Source: Prochlorococcus sp. AG-402-L09
GTDB taxonomy: Bacteria; Cyanobacteriota; Cyanobacteriia; PCC-6307; Cyanobiaceae
Direction: 5' to 3'
DNA: 64,000 nt
Assembly (NCBI GenBank): GCA_003216715.1
Contig: QCIK01000005.1
Span: forward strand, 1-64,000
The notes below the pieces were generated by a model. The model was not told where the DNA came from and made no database searches. It saw nothing but the letters and a program-made list of their open reading frames with translations. The position numbers and the translations under genes were made by a program. This document shows positions 8,728-19,578 of the stretch, one piece after another. Every line of letters starts with the position of its first letter. The stretch's first letter is position 1.

Positions 8728-9831
8728 ATGGGTGTCTTAAATGAAAAACCATTGTTAATCCTCGGAGGAGGATTAATGGGCCTTGCAATAGCCCATGAAC
8801 TTGCTCAAAGAGGTATACGTGTAGAAGTTTTAAGTAGAAGCAGAAGTGAAGCAGCAGGTTTTGTTGCTGCTGGAATGCTTGCTCCTCACGCTGAAGGGCT
8901 TCAAGGTGATCTTTTACATCTTGGTCAAAGTAGTCTTCAAAGCCACCCTAGATGGATAGAAAGCATTGAGGCCAATAGCAAAATGTCATGTGGTCTCAAA
9001 ACCTGTGGGATTGTTGTCCCCTTTGAAAGCCTTAAAGACTGTGAATCCTACCCAACATATAAATTTGGTGAAAAGCTAAACAGGAAGGAGCTCCTTCAAG
9101 AAGTTCCAGGACTCTCAGAAAAATGGAAATTAGGTTTACTTTTTAGGCAAGACGGTCAAATTGATAATCGAAGACTATTAATGAGAGCACTTGAAAAAGC
9201 TTGTGTTGAAATGGGTGTTCACTTTCAAGAAGGGGTTGAAGTAATTGAAATAATGAAAGATTCCAATCAATTTCATGGAGTCAAAATTAAAGACATTAAT
9301 GGAAATATCAATCATTTAAAAAGCGAAGAGGCAGTTCTCTGCTGCGGAGCCTGGAGCAAACAAATTTTCAAAACACTCCCTATTTTTCCTGTCAAAGGCC
9401 AAATGTTATCTATTCAGGGACCAAAACAGATTCTAAAAAGAATTATTTTTGGACCTGGCATTTACTTAGTTCCAAGAGACGATGGTCTAATAATTGTAGG
9501 GGCAACCAGTGAGCGTGAGGCAGGTTTCCAGAAAGGACTTACTCCCAAAGGACAAAGCGAGCTACAAAAAGGAATACAATCTCTTATTCCTGAACTGAAT
9601 CAACTACCTCATATGGAGAGATGGTGGGGTTTCCGTCCATGCACACCTGACGAAGGACCTTTATTGGGAATGTCATCCATTAATGGTCTCTGGCTTGCTA
9701 CTGGGCATCATCGCAATGGAGTTCTGTTGGCGGCGATAACTGCAGAATTAATTGGAAAATCAATTTGCTCGAGCTCTTTAACTAATGAGGAAAGTAGTTT
9801 TTTGTCCCAATTCAGGTGGGACAGATTTTAA
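8728..9831 (+). CDS. thiO: glycine oxidase / FAD-dependent oxidoreductase
   Basis: GGGLMGLAIAHELAQRG FAD motif, AAGMLAPHAE, ATGHHRNGVLLAAITAELI. Confidence 0.9.
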   Translation: MGVLNEKPLLILGGGLMGLAIAHELAQRGIRVEVLSRSRSEAAGFVAAGMLAPHAEGLQGDLLHLGQSSLQSHPRWIESIEANSKMSCGLKTCGIVVPFESLKDCESYPTYKFGEKLNRKELLQEVPGLSEKWKLGLLFRQDGQIDNRRLLMRALEKACVEMGVHFQEGVEVIEIMKDSNQFHGVKIKDINGNINHLKSEEAVLCCGAWSKQIFKTLPIFPVKGQMLSIQGPKQILKRIIFGPGIYLVPRDDGLIIVGATSEREAGFQKGLTPKGQSELQKGIQSLIPELNQLPHMERWWGFRPCTPDEGPLLGMSSINGLWLATGHHRNGVLLAAITAELIGKSICSSSLTNEESSFLSQFRWDRF

Positions 9832-9868
9832 AAACCACTCTAAAAAGATTGTGAAGTTTAACAATAAT

Positions 9869-10336
9869 TTATTCAACTCTCCATGATTGATCTGATGGAG
9901 TCCAATCAACAAGTTCATTTTTCTGGAACCATAGATCAATTTCAAATACTGCTGTATCAGAACCATCAGAACCATGAATGACATTACGACCAATGTTCAC
10001 AGCTAAATCACCTCTAATAGTTCCAGGTTCAGCCTCAAGAGGCTTTGTTGCTCCAATCAATTTTCTCGCACTTGCAATAACACCTTCACCCTCCCAAACC
10101 ATCGCTACAACAGGTCCACTTGTTATGAAATCAACTAAACCTGAAAAGAACGGACGATCTTTGTGAACACCGTAGTGTTTTTCGGCAAGTTCTTTGCTTG
10201 GTGTTAGTTGCTTTAGGCCTACTAATTTGAATCCTTTGGTTTCAAAACGACCAAGAATCTCAGCGATTAAACCTCTCTGCACACCATCTGGCTTGATAGC
10301 AACAAAAGTTCTTTCCAAAGTCATTGAGATATTCAA
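9869..10336 (-). CDS. ndk: nucleoside diphosphate kinase
   Basis: [23 protein letters not shown] active-site histidine motif. Confidence 0.97.
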   Translation of the reverse strand: MNISMTLERTFVAIKPDGVQRGLIAEILGRFETKGFKLVGLKQLTPSKELAEKHYGVHKDRPFFSGLVDFITSGPVVAMVWEGEGVIASARKLIGATKPLEAEPGTIRGDLAVNIGRNVIHGSDGSDTAVFEIDLWFQKNELVDWTPSDQSWRVE

Positions 10337-10466
10337 TAATATGAAGCCATAGTCTTCCTAAAACTACCCTCTTGGCAAGTAAAACATGACACTTAATAAA
10401 ACTGTTCTTAGATTTAATTGTATGAATCGTGAATGATCAAAACTTGGCAACTTTGTTATCGCATAA

Positions 10467-12410
10467 ATGGCTGTGAAAAATACTAATCAATCTCTCTCTT
10501 GGACTATCCAAAATAGCTCAGACCTCTATGGGATTGATCGATGGGGAAAAGGTTATTTCATAATTAATGAAAAAGGGAATATTAGTATCTGTCCTAACGG
10601 TTCTAAAAATAAATCTCATGATTTGATGGAACTCTTAGATGAACTCGAAAGTCGAAAACTAAAATTTCCTCTGTTAATAAGATTTGATGATATTCTCGAA
10701 GACTGCTTAAAAAACTTACATAAAGCTTTTGAAAAAGCAATTAATGACTATCAATATCAAGGAAAATACCAAGGTGTATTTCCAATCAAATGTAATCAAC
10801 AGCGTCACGTAGTTGAAGAATTAATCACCTGTGGTTCCAAATGGAATTTTGGCTTAGAAGCTGGAAGCAAACCAGAGTTACTAATTGCTTTATCAATCCT
10901 AGAAAATCCTAAAGCTTTACTAATCTGTAATGGCTATAAAGATCAACGTTATATTGAAACAGCTATTTTAGCACGTCAGCTTGGACGTCAACCTATAGTA
11001 GTTATAGAACAAGCAAGTGATGTTGATCTTATAATCAAATCCAGTCATTTACTTGGAGCCTCTCCACTCATAGGAATAAGAGCCAAACTATCAAGTCAAA
11101 GCAGTGGAAGATGGAGTAGCTCGATTGGTGAAAAGTCGAAATTTGGACTTTCAATTCCAGAAATATTGAAAGCAATCAAAAGGTTAAAAGAAGCAAATCT
11201 TCTCCATGAATTAAAGCTTTTACATTTTCATCTAGGTAGTCAAATTAACGATATAGGTGTTTTAAAAGATGCCTTACAAGAAGCAGGACAGATTTATGCC
11301 GAATTAATTAATCTTGGGGCACCTATGGGATACTTAGATGTTGGAGGTGGTTTAGGAATTGATTACGATGGAAGTCAAACAGCCTCAATAGCATCTACTA
11401 ACTACTCACTTCAAAATTATGCAAATGATGTAGTAGCAACAATTAAAGAGTGTTGTGAATCAAAAAAGATACCACTACCTACTTTGATTACGGAGAGTGG
11501 AAGAGCTATTGCTAGTCACTTTTCTATCTTAATCTTCAATATTTTAGGCAAAAACTCGTTACCTTCTGACATTCCTAAAGAAGATGAAAAAGAATGTCTC
11601 TCTGTCAGAAATTTACGTGAAACATTAGTCCATCTAAATTCTCTAGAACTTAAGCAAGAAGAAGATTTAGCCAAACTACAAGAAGCATGGAATGATTCTC
11701 TTAAATTTAAAGCAGATGCACTAGCGGCTTTTCGTCTCGGTTATATAGATTTAGTTGAACGTGCAAAAGCTGAGCAGTTGACATGGGCTTGTGCAAAAAC
11801 AATTGTTAATCAGTTACCAAAAAATATACTTCTACCTAAAGAACTAAAGAAATTAAGTGAAAGTTTAGCCGTAACGTATTACGCAAATCTTTCCGTATTT
11901 AGATCCGCTCCAGACACTTGGGCCATTGATCAAGTTTTTCCAATTATGCCAATCCATCGACTTAGCAAAGAACCGAACAAACTTGGTCACTTTGCAGATT
12001 TAACATGCGATTCAGATGGAAAGCTTGATCAATTCATTGACAATGGAAAAATTAAAAATTTGCTACCACTTCATGAATTTAATCAAGAAGAAAAATATCT
12101 AATTGGTCTTTTCTTAGGTGGTGCTTATCAAGAAGTAATGGGAAATCTACATAATTTATTTGGGAGTACTAATGCAGTCCATATAAGATTTACAGAAAAA
12201 GGAAAATACAAAGTTGAGCATGTCATTCGTGGGAATACAAAATCAAATGTTCTTGAATATTTGGAACATGATCCAGAAATATTATTAGAGCGATTACGAA
12301 AATCAAGCGAAGCAGCTATTCAAGGCGGGCATCTAAAAATTCAGGATGCACAAAAACTAATAGAGCATGTAGAAGCAAGTCTCCGTCAAAGTACTTACCT
12401 ACAGAGCTAA
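10467..12410 (+). CDS. speA: biosynthetic arginine decarboxylase
   Basis: GVFPIKCNQQRHVVEELI PLP-lysine motif, LHFHLGSQI, LDVGGGLGIDYDGS. Confidence 0.97.
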   Translation: MAVKNTNQSLSWTIQNSSDLYGIDRWGKGYFIINEKGNISICPNGSKNKSHDLMELLDELESRKLKFPLLIRFDDILEDCLKNLHKAFEKAINDYQYQGKYQGVFPIKCNQQRHVVEELITCGSKWNFGLEAGSKPELLIALSILENPKALLICNGYKDQRYIETAILARQLGRQPIVVIEQASDVDLIIKSSHLLGASPLIGIRAKLSSQSSGRWSSSIGEKSKFGLSIPEILKAIKRLKEANLLHELKLLHFHLGSQINDIGVLKDALQEAGQIYAELINLGAPMGYLDVGGGLGIDYDGSQTASIASTNYSLQNYANDVVATIKECCESKKIPLPTLITESGRAIASHFSILIFNILGKNSLPSDIPKEDEKECLSVRNLRETLVHLNSLELKQEEDLAKLQEAWNDSLKFKADALAAFRLGYIDLVERAKAEQLTWACAKTIVNQLPKNILLPKELKKLSESLAVTYYANLSVFRSAPDTWAIDQVFPIMPIHRLSKEPNKLGHFADLTCDSDGKLDQFIDNGKIKNLLPLHEFNQEEKYLIGLFLGGAYQEVMGNLHNLFGSTNAVHIRFTEKGKYKVEHVIRGNTKSNVLEYLEHDPEILLERLRKSSEAAIQGGHLKIQDAQKLIEHVEASLRQSTYLQS

Positions 12411-12411
12411 A

Positions 12412-15078
12412 TTAAGATAATTGTTGAGTCAAATCCTCATTAGCTTTTTCTAAAGCTAGATCCAACGATTGAGGTTGACTACCACCAGCTTGGGCGAGAT
12501 TTGGACGACCACCACCACCACCACCACACATTGTTGCAACCCCACTTATAAATTTACCTGCATGAAAACCATCTAAGACTAAATCAGGAGAAAATGCAGC
12601 AACAAAAACTAATTTATTATCGATCTCCTGATTTGGAATGCCTCCAAAAATAACAGCAGAGTACTTGCCTAAATGATCTATCAAACTTGAAGCCGCAGAT
12701 TGCAATCCAGATCCGTCAACTCCATCTAAACGTCTGATTAATAATTTACTTTTACCAACAGATTTTGCATAACTCGCCAAACCCAATGCCTTCGCTAATG
12801 CGAGCTCATTCTTTACTTTGATAAGTTCTTTTGTTTTATCTTTCAATTCCAGTTGAAGAGATGCAACTCTCTCAACAATTTCATATGATTGAACCTTGAA
12901 TGATTTACTTAACTCCTTAACTACCAAATCACGTTCATTAAAATAATCTAAAACGGATGGACCAGCTATGGCCTCTATTCGTCTGATACCTGAAGCAATA
13001 CCTGTCTCATTAATAATCTTAAACGTACCTAGTTGTGACGTGCGAGTCACATGGGTTCCCCCACATAACTCCATAGAAACACCTGGAACATCTACAACAC
13101 GTACCACATCACCATATTTCTCACCAAACATTGCCAAAGCACCAGCAGCCATAGCCTCCTTAATTGGCATTGTTTTAATTTGAATTGGATGATCTTCGTT
13201 AATCCATTGATTTATTCGTACTTCCATATCTTCAAGTTCTTTTAATGTCAAAGGTTTTGGAGCATTAAAATCAAATCTCAATCGATCATTTGAAACTAAC
13301 GAGCCTCTTTGACTTACACTTGAGTCAATCGATAATTTTAAAGCTGATTGCAATAGATGTGTAGCGGTGTGATTTGATGTAGTTCGTTGACGAAAAGATG
13401 GAGCAACATTCATCTGAACAGATGAGTTGACTTTTAGAACTCCAGTGTTAACAATTCCAGAATGAATAAAAATATTCTTCTTTTTTCTAACATTTTCTAT
13501 AGACACCTCTAAATCTTTAGACGTTATTAGGCCTTTATCTCCGATTTGGCCACCCGACTCGGCATAAAAAGGCGTTTTATTAACAATAATCTTGACTAAA
13601 TCACCCTCAACAGCTTGTTTCACTAATTCATTATTTTTAAAAATGCCTATCACAGTTGAAGTGGTTTCTAATTCTTCATAGCCCTCAAATCTTGTTTCAT
13701 CAAATAAAGAAATTTCTCTTTCAATTGAACCTTCTTCAGTTAAATCAATACTGATAGAAGCATCTTTTGCACGTTTACGTTGCTTTGCCATCTCGTTCTC
13801 AAAACCATTAATATCAACAGAAATACCTTTTTCATTTGCGATCTCTTCTGTTAATTCCAAAGGAAAACCATAAGTATCATAAAGCTCAAATGCCTGAGCA
13901 CCAGAGATAAGATCACATTCATGGGTTGTTATCTCTGCCAAAAGTTTTTCTCCCCGTTCAAGAGTTTCAAGGAAACGAGATTCTTCTATTTTTAACTCAT
14001 TAAGAATAATTTTCTTTTTCTCCATTAATTGAGGATAAGCATTTTTCATCAGCTCAATAGCAACTTCAGCTAGCTGAGGTAAAAAAGACTGATTAATCCC
14101 TATCAGTCGACCATGTCGAATCATACGTCGTATGAGACGACGCAGAATATAGCCTCGCCCTAGATTACTAGCAGTTACTCCATCACAAATTAAATGAGTG
14201 ACAGCTCTGCAGTGATCTCCAATAATTTTTAATGATGTTTGATTTTTTTTATTTGTAGTTTCATAATTAATTTTAGCTAATAAAGCCGCTGACTCAATGA
14301 GAGGAAAAATAAGATCCGTTTCGTAGTTATTAGATTTTTTTTGTAAAATTTGAGCCATTCTTTCTAAGCCCATTCCTGTATCAATATGACAATTCGCTAA
14401 TGGTTCAAGAGTGCCCTTTACGTCTCGGTTGTATTGCATAAAAACCAAATTATAAAATTCTATAAAACGACTATCGTCTTCTAGATCTATGCCATCACTT
14501 CCTAATTCGGGTTTAAAATCAAAATACAGTTCCGAACATGGACCACAAGGTCCTGTAGCTCCAGATGACCAAAAATTATCCGAAGCACCCATTCTAATGA
14601 TTCTCTTTGCATCAACCCCTTCAACTCCTTTCCATATTTGCTCTGCTTCTAAGTCTTCTTCAAAAACACTAATGACTATATTCTTTGGATTTAGTCGAAA
14701 AACATCAGTAGTTAATTCCCACGCCCATTGAATTGCCTCTTTTTTAAAGTAATCACCAAAAGAAAAATTACCGAGCATCTCAAAAAATGTATGATGCCTA
14801 GCTGTTCTTCCTACATTTTCAATATCATTTGTTCTAATACATTTTTGACTGGATGTTGCTCTAGGAGTAGGAGATTCTTTCAATCCTAAAAAGATAGGCT
14901 TAAAAGGTAACATCCCCGCAATTGTCAATAAAACAGTTGGATCATCTGGAATTAAAGAAGAACTTGCGAGTTTCTTATGATTATGTTTGGAAAAAAAGTT
15001 TATAAATGCTTCTCTTATTTCATCTCCTGAAAGAGATGGCGGATTCATTAAGGTGGAAGAATTTTTTTTCATACCCAA
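12412..15078 (-). CDS. alaS: alanyl-tRNA synthetase
   Basis: IREAFINFFSKHNH, FFEMLGNFSFGDYFK, SNHTATHLLQSAL, CGGTHVTRTSQLG, C-terminal GGGGGGRPNLAQAGG. Confidence 0.98.
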   Translation of the reverse strand: MGMKKNSSTLMNPPSLSGDEIREAFINFFSKHNHKKLASSSLIPDDPTVLLTIAGMLPFKPIFLGLKESPTPRATSSQKCIRTNDIENVGRTARHHTFFEMLGNFSFGDYFKKEAIQWAWELTTDVFRLNPKNIVISVFEEDLEAEQIWKGVEGVDAKRIIRMGASDNFWSSGATGPCGPCSELYFDFKPELGSDGIDLEDDSRFIEFYNLVFMQYNRDVKGTLEPLANCHIDTGMGLERMAQILQKKSNNYETDLIFPLIESAALLAKINYETTNKKNQTSLKIIGDHCRAVTHLICDGVTASNLGRGYILRRLIRRMIRHGRLIGINQSFLPQLAEVAIELMKNAYPQLMEKKKIILNELKIEESRFLETLERGEKLLAEITTHECDLISGAQAFELYDTYGFPLELTEEIANEKGISVDINGFENEMAKQRKRAKDASISIDLTEEGSIEREISLFDETRFEGYEELETTSTVIGIFKNNELVKQAVEGDLVKIIVNKTPFYAESGGQIGDKGLITSKDLEVSIENVRKKKNIFIHSGIVNTGVLKVNSSVQMNVAPSFRQRTTSNHTATHLLQSALKLSIDSSVSQRGSLVSNDRLRFDFNAPKPLTLKELEDMEVRINQWINEDHPIQIKTMPIKEAMAAGALAMFGEKYGDVVRVVDVPGVSMELCGGTHVTRTSQLGTFKIINETGIASGIRRIEAIAGPSVLDYFNERDLVVKELSKSFKVQSYEIVERVASLQLELKDKTKELIKVKNELALAKALGLASYAKSVGKSKLLIRRLDGVDGSGLQSAASSLIDHLGKYSAVIFGGIPNQEIDNKLVFVAAFSPDLVLDGFHAGKFISGVATMCGGGGGGRPNLAQAGGSQPQSLDLALEKANEDLTQQLS

Positions 15079-15366
15079 AAATTATCTCTAAAAAGGTTTT
15101 TGAAAACAATCACGAAAATGGTCAGATTGGCTCAACTTGCTCTTAAACAATAACAAAATGGAAACCCATGAGACTTCGAAAGACAAAATATCCAAAAAAA
15201 TCAGTCGAGATCCATACCTATTGCAAACAAATAATATTTACGGGAAGCAGTATCACACTTGCAAACCTCAATATCCTATTATGGTAAATATTGATCTAGG
15301 TATTTTCACTCAGCAATCTAATTTGTTGCAGCTTTCTAGCTCTCTCTGATTAATGGCTTTTGGAAC

Positions 15367-17142
15367 ATGGTTTTTACTGAATCGACAGCTTTAGAAAATC
15401 AGAAAAATGATACTCCTAGGCTTTCACTGCAATATGAAAAAATTGCTGAAGATACACACACTTTTAGATCGTTGGATTGGGATAGGAGCAGGTTTGATAT
15501 TGAATTTGGCCTTCGAAATGGAACTACGTATAATAGCTTTTTAATAAGAGGCAAAAAAACTGCACTTATAGATACAAGCCATTTAAAGTTTAAAGATATT
15601 TGGTTTGAAAAACTAAGACAAGAAATTAATCCAACAGAAATTGATTATTTAATAGTCAGTCATACAGAACCAGATCATTCAGGACTCATTAAATACTTAA
15701 TTGAATCAAACCCAAATATTGAAATCGTCGCATCTAAAGTAGCTATAAAATTCCTAGAAGACCAAATTCATCAACCTTTTAGGTCAAGAGCAGTCAAAAG
15801 TGGTGAGGATCTAAATTTAGATATTAATGTAATTAGCGGAATCGAGCATAAAATTGAATTTATTAGTGCGCCAAATCTACATTGGCCCGATACTATTTTT
15901 TCTTTTGATCACGGTACTCAAGTTTTATATACTTGTGACGCATTTGGTTTGCATTACTGTTCTGAAAAATTATATGACGAAAATCCAAGTCTCTTAAAAG
16001 ACGATTTTCGATTTTATTACGACTGCCTCATGGGTCCTAATGCCCGAAGCGTAGTTCAAGCATTAAAAAAAATTGATGCATTGACAACTATCAAGACCAT
16101 TGGTGTTGGACATGGACCAATCCTTAATTTTAATACGCAGTTATGGCTGGATAATTATAGAGAATGGAGTAAGCAAAGAAGTACAGGCGAAAATTACGCA
16201 GTGGTTTGCTATCTAAGTCAATATGGTTTTTGTGATCGGCTTAGTCAATCAATTGCTCATGGCATAGGCAAGGCAAATGCTCAAGTCCAATTAGTTGATC
16301 TTATTGCTTCAGACACTCAGGAGTTAAGTGCTCTAATTAGTGATGCAAGTGCAGTCGTTGTGCCAACATGGCCTATCAAATCTGATTCAGAATTACAAAG
16401 CAACATTGGAACCCTACTTGCATCCTTAAAACAAAAGCAGTGGATAGCTACTTATGACTCCTATGGCGGAAATGAAGAGCCTATTGACTTTATTACTAAC
16501 CAATTAAGAAAGCTTGGACAAAAAGAAGCTTTTAAACCACTTCGAGTGCGTGATGAACCAAATAAAAATGTTTACCAACAATTTGAAGAAGCTGGCACAG
16601 ATTTAGGTCAAATTCTTACTAGAAAGAAAAATATAGCTGCTACTAAAAGCCTTGATGGAGACTTAAATAAAGCACTTGGTTGCTTAAGCGGGGGACTCTA
16701 CATTGTTACAGCAAAAGATAGCGAAGGCGCAGATAGTCGAGACGGTGCGATGGTTGCAAGTTGGGTTAGTCAAGCAAGTTTTGAACCCCCTGGAATAACC
16801 GTGGCGGTAGCCAAGGACAGAGCCATTGAATCACTATTGCAAGTCAATGATCGTTTTGTTCTGAACATCCTTCAAGAAAACAACTATTTGCACCTCTTCA
16901 GGCACTTTTTAAAACGTTTTCCACCAGGTGCTAATCGATTTGAAGGAGTTGAATTAATGAATGATCTTGCTGCTGGAGGACCAGTTCTATCTGATGCGTT
17001 AGCGTTCCTTTCATGTAAAGTTATTCAAAGAATGGAGACAACAGATCATTGGATAATTTATTCATCAGTTGAAACAGGTAATTTATCTAATACTCAAAGT
17101 AAAACAGCAGTTCATCACAGAAGGGTTGGTAGTAATTATTAA
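15367..17142 (+). CDS. flv3: flavodiiron protein with canonical diiron ligands (Flv3-type)
   Basis: Metallo-beta-lactamase motif SHTEPDHSG with canonical ligands, flavodoxin domain, C-terminal flavin reductase domain. Confidence 0.88.
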   Translation: MVFTESTALENQKNDTPRLSLQYEKIAEDTHTFRSLDWDRSRFDIEFGLRNGTTYNSFLIRGKKTALIDTSHLKFKDIWFEKLRQEINPTEIDYLIVSHTEPDHSGLIKYLIESNPNIEIVASKVAIKFLEDQIHQPFRSRAVKSGEDLNLDINVISGIEHKIEFISAPNLHWPDTIFSFDHGTQVLYTCDAFGLHYCSEKLYDENPSLLKDDFRFYYDCLMGPNARSVVQALKKIDALTTIKTIGVGHGPILNFNTQLWLDNYREWSKQRSTGENYAVVCYLSQYGFCDRLSQSIAHGIGKANAQVQLVDLIASDTQELSALISDASAVVVPTWPIKSDSELQSNIGTLLASLKQKQWIATYDSYGGNEEPIDFITNQLRKLGQKEAFKPLRVRDEPNKNVYQQFEEAGTDLGQILTRKKNIAATKSLDGDLNKALGCLSGGLYIVTAKDSEGADSRDGAMVASWVSQASFEPPGITVAVAKDRAIESLLQVNDRFVLNILQENNYLHLFRHFLKRFPPGANRFEGVELMNDLAAGGPVLSDALAFLSCKVIQRMETTDHWIIYSSVETGNLSNTQSKTAVHHRRVGSNY

Positions 17143-17144
17143 TA

Positions 17145-18995
17145 ATGACAATAGAAAATATTTCGTCGCCAAATTTACATACTTTCTTAAAAAAAACCAT
17201 TCAGATTCCCATTGAGGAGAACTTCATTTGCTTAAGAAGCCTAAACCCAAAAAGAACAAGATTTGAAGTTGAATATTCTCTTGAAAAAGGTAGTTGTACT
17301 AATTCTTTTTTATTTAAATCTTCTCAAGATGAACATTCTAAATCATATGACTATATTTTAATTCATCCTCCTGGTTTAACATTTGAAAAAGAATTTTTAG
17401 AAGAGTTTGCGACATTAATTAGTAGTGATTCGTCTGCAATAAAGTTAGTCATGGGTCATATCAATCCCAATAAAGTAGCTTTTGTGAAAAGAATGAAGAT
17501 GAAATATAAAAATTTAACGGTTATTTGTTCTAATCCAGGTGCAAAATTATTCAAAGATATTTGGAATTTACGCAAACCCTCGAAAAATACAAATGCGAAA
17601 GAAGCATTGGAGACAGTTGAAGTTCTTCCAAATATACAAATCATTAAACAATTAGAAACTCTGTCACTCGATAGTAATTTTGAGGTTACGTTCATTCCTG
17701 CGCCAACTGCTCGCTGGCCTGGTGGACTAATTGTTTTTGAAAAGCAAACTGGGTTGTTGATGAGTGATAAATTATTTGGTGCGCATATTTATGAAGAAAA
17801 ATGGGCTGAATTAAACAGTAGTAGCACGGAAGAAGAGAGAAGACATTACTTCGATTGTCTAATGGCACCAATGTCTACTCAAGTTAATAGTATTATCGAG
17901 AAATTTGAGGACTTTGAGATTGATACGATAGTACCCGGACATGGACCTGCAATCAGTGGTAGTTGGAGGAGTTTATTAAACAACTACCAAAGCTGGGGAG
18001 AAAGCCAAAAATACAGCAACTTAAGAGTTGCTCTATTATTTGCAAGTGCATATGGAAATACTGCTGCTATTGCTGATGCCATTGCTAGAGGAATTAGTAA
18101 AACAGGGGTAAATGTTAAGATTATTAATTGTGAATTCACCGCATCAGATAGCTTGGTCACTGAAATTCGTAAAGCAGATGGATATTTAATTGGATCGCCA
18201 ACATTAGGAGGACATGCACCCACCCCGATTGTTTCAGCACTTGGCTCACTTTTGGCTGAGGGAGATAGAGGAAAGCCGGCTGGAGTATTTGGAAGTTATG
18301 GATGGAGTGGAGAAGCTCTTGATTTACTTGAAAAAAAATTAAAAGATGGAGGCTTTAAATTTGGATTCGAACCTATCAAAATCAAATTTAGTCCTGATCC
18401 TTTAATGATTAAAAAACTTGAAGAAACAGGTATCCAATTTGGTAAGCAATTAATTAATGCAAAATTACGTCAACAAAGAAAGGCTAATGTTGGTTTAAAT
18501 ACAAGTAAAAGTGATCCAACAATTAATGCACTAGGAAGAGTCGTCGGATCACTATGTATTTTGACTGCTCAAAAAGGAGATGAAGATAATCTGATTAGCG
18601 GAGCTATGGTTGCAAGTTGGGTGAGTCAAGCAAGCTTTTCTCCTCCTGGTATTACGATTGCAGTCGCTAAAGAAAGAGCTGTAGAAAACTTACTTCATAC
18701 AGGAGATAACTTCGCTCTAAATATTTTAGAGCAAAACAATTACCAAAGCCTCCTGAAACAATTTCTCCAATCATTCAAACCTGGAGATAATAGATTTACC
18801 GATCTTGAGATTAAATTAAGTCCAAGCAATCAGCCATTATTAAACGAAGCTTTAGCGTGGCTGGAGGGTACAGTTAGTCAACGAATGGAGTGTGGGGATC
18901 ATTGGCTGATATATGCTGAGATTAAACATGGAAAAGTCATTAAAAAAGATGGAGTAACAGCAGTTCATCATCGAAAAACTGGAGCGAACTACTAG
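17145..18995 (+). CDS. flv1: flavodiiron protein with substituted diiron ligands (Flv1-type)
   Basis: Paralogue of preceding gene; GHINPNKVAF replaces the HxExDH motif, as in Flv1. Confidence 0.85.
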   Translation: MTIENISSPNLHTFLKKTIQIPIEENFICLRSLNPKRTRFEVEYSLEKGSCTNSFLFKSSQDEHSKSYDYILIHPPGLTFEKEFLEEFATLISSDSSAIKLVMGHINPNKVAFVKRMKMKYKNLTVICSNPGAKLFKDIWNLRKPSKNTNAKEALETVEVLPNIQIIKQLETLSLDSNFEVTFIPAPTARWPGGLIVFEKQTGLLMSDKLFGAHIYEEKWAELNSSSTEEERRHYFDCLMAPMSTQVNSIIEKFEDFEIDTIVPGHGPAISGSWRSLLNNYQSWGESQKYSNLRVALLFASAYGNTAAIADAIARGISKTGVNVKIINCEFTASDSLVTEIRKADGYLIGSPTLGGHAPTPIVSALGSLLAEGDRGKPAGVFGSYGWSGEALDLLEKKLKDGGFKFGFEPIKIKFSPDPLMIKKLEETGIQFGKQLINAKLRQQRKANVGLNTSKSDPTINALGRVVGSLCILTAQKGDEDNLISGAMVASWVSQASFSPPGITIAVAKERAVENLLHTGDNFALNILEQNNYQSLLKQFLQSFKPGDNRFTDLEIKLSPSNQPLLNEALAWLEGTVSQRMECGDHWLIYAEIKHGKVIKKDGVTAVHHRKTGANY

Positions 18996-19045
18996 ATCCA
19001 TTTCAAAAACGACATCATCCATTCACACTTCCTTTTTGATTCACA

Positions 19046-19570
19046 ATGTCTAATAAAAAGCTTCTTGTTATAGCTGCTAGTAATGGTGAAAATCTCAAAC
19101 TAGCCAAAAGATTTCTAGTCGCAGCTAAGGAACTAAATTACTCATGCGAATTACTCGATTTGACAGAATCAAAAAATGATTTACCTATATTTAATCCACG
19201 TCATAATTCAAAAGATAAAGCACCAGAAAATCTTATGTCGATCAATACTCAAATGGAGAGTCACTCACATTGGGTCATTTGTGCGCCTGAATATAACGGC
19301 TCAATTCCTCCGATTCTTACAAATGCAATAGCTTGGCTATCTGTACAAGGAACAGATTTTCGTAGTTTATTTAACGAACGTCCAATTGCAATTGCAAGTT
19401 TTTCAGGAGGAGGATGTATGGAGTTATTACTTTCGATGCGCATTCAATTAACTCATCTTGGAGCTTTAGTCTTAGGTCGTCAATTAGCTACGAATAAATC
19501 AAAAATAGCTGAGGATAAATCAATCAACACAATTATAAATCAACTACTAAAACTCAATCATTCTAATTAA
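19046..19570 (+). CDS. NADPH-dependent FMN reductase family protein
   Basis: LLVIAASNGENLKLA, WVICAPEYNGSIPPILTNAIAWLS. Confidence 0.85.
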   Translation: MSNKKLLVIAASNGENLKLAKRFLVAAKELNYSCELLDLTESKNDLPIFNPRHNSKDKAPENLMSINTQMESHSHWVICAPEYNGSIPPILTNAIAWLSVQGTDFRSLFNERPIAIASFSGGGCMELLLSMRIQLTHLGALVLGRQLATNKSKIAEDKSINTIINQLLKLNHSN

Positions 19571-19578
19571 TTCAATAT

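Noticed and set aside
14489-14731. Plus-strand ORFs inside alaS (also 12968..13183)
   Set aside because: Antisense shadows of a highly conserved tRNA synthetase gene.
15367-18995. Tandem flavodiiron genes as an unusual duplication
   Set aside because: The Flv1/Flv3 pair is a well-known cyanobacterial arrangement; ordinary.
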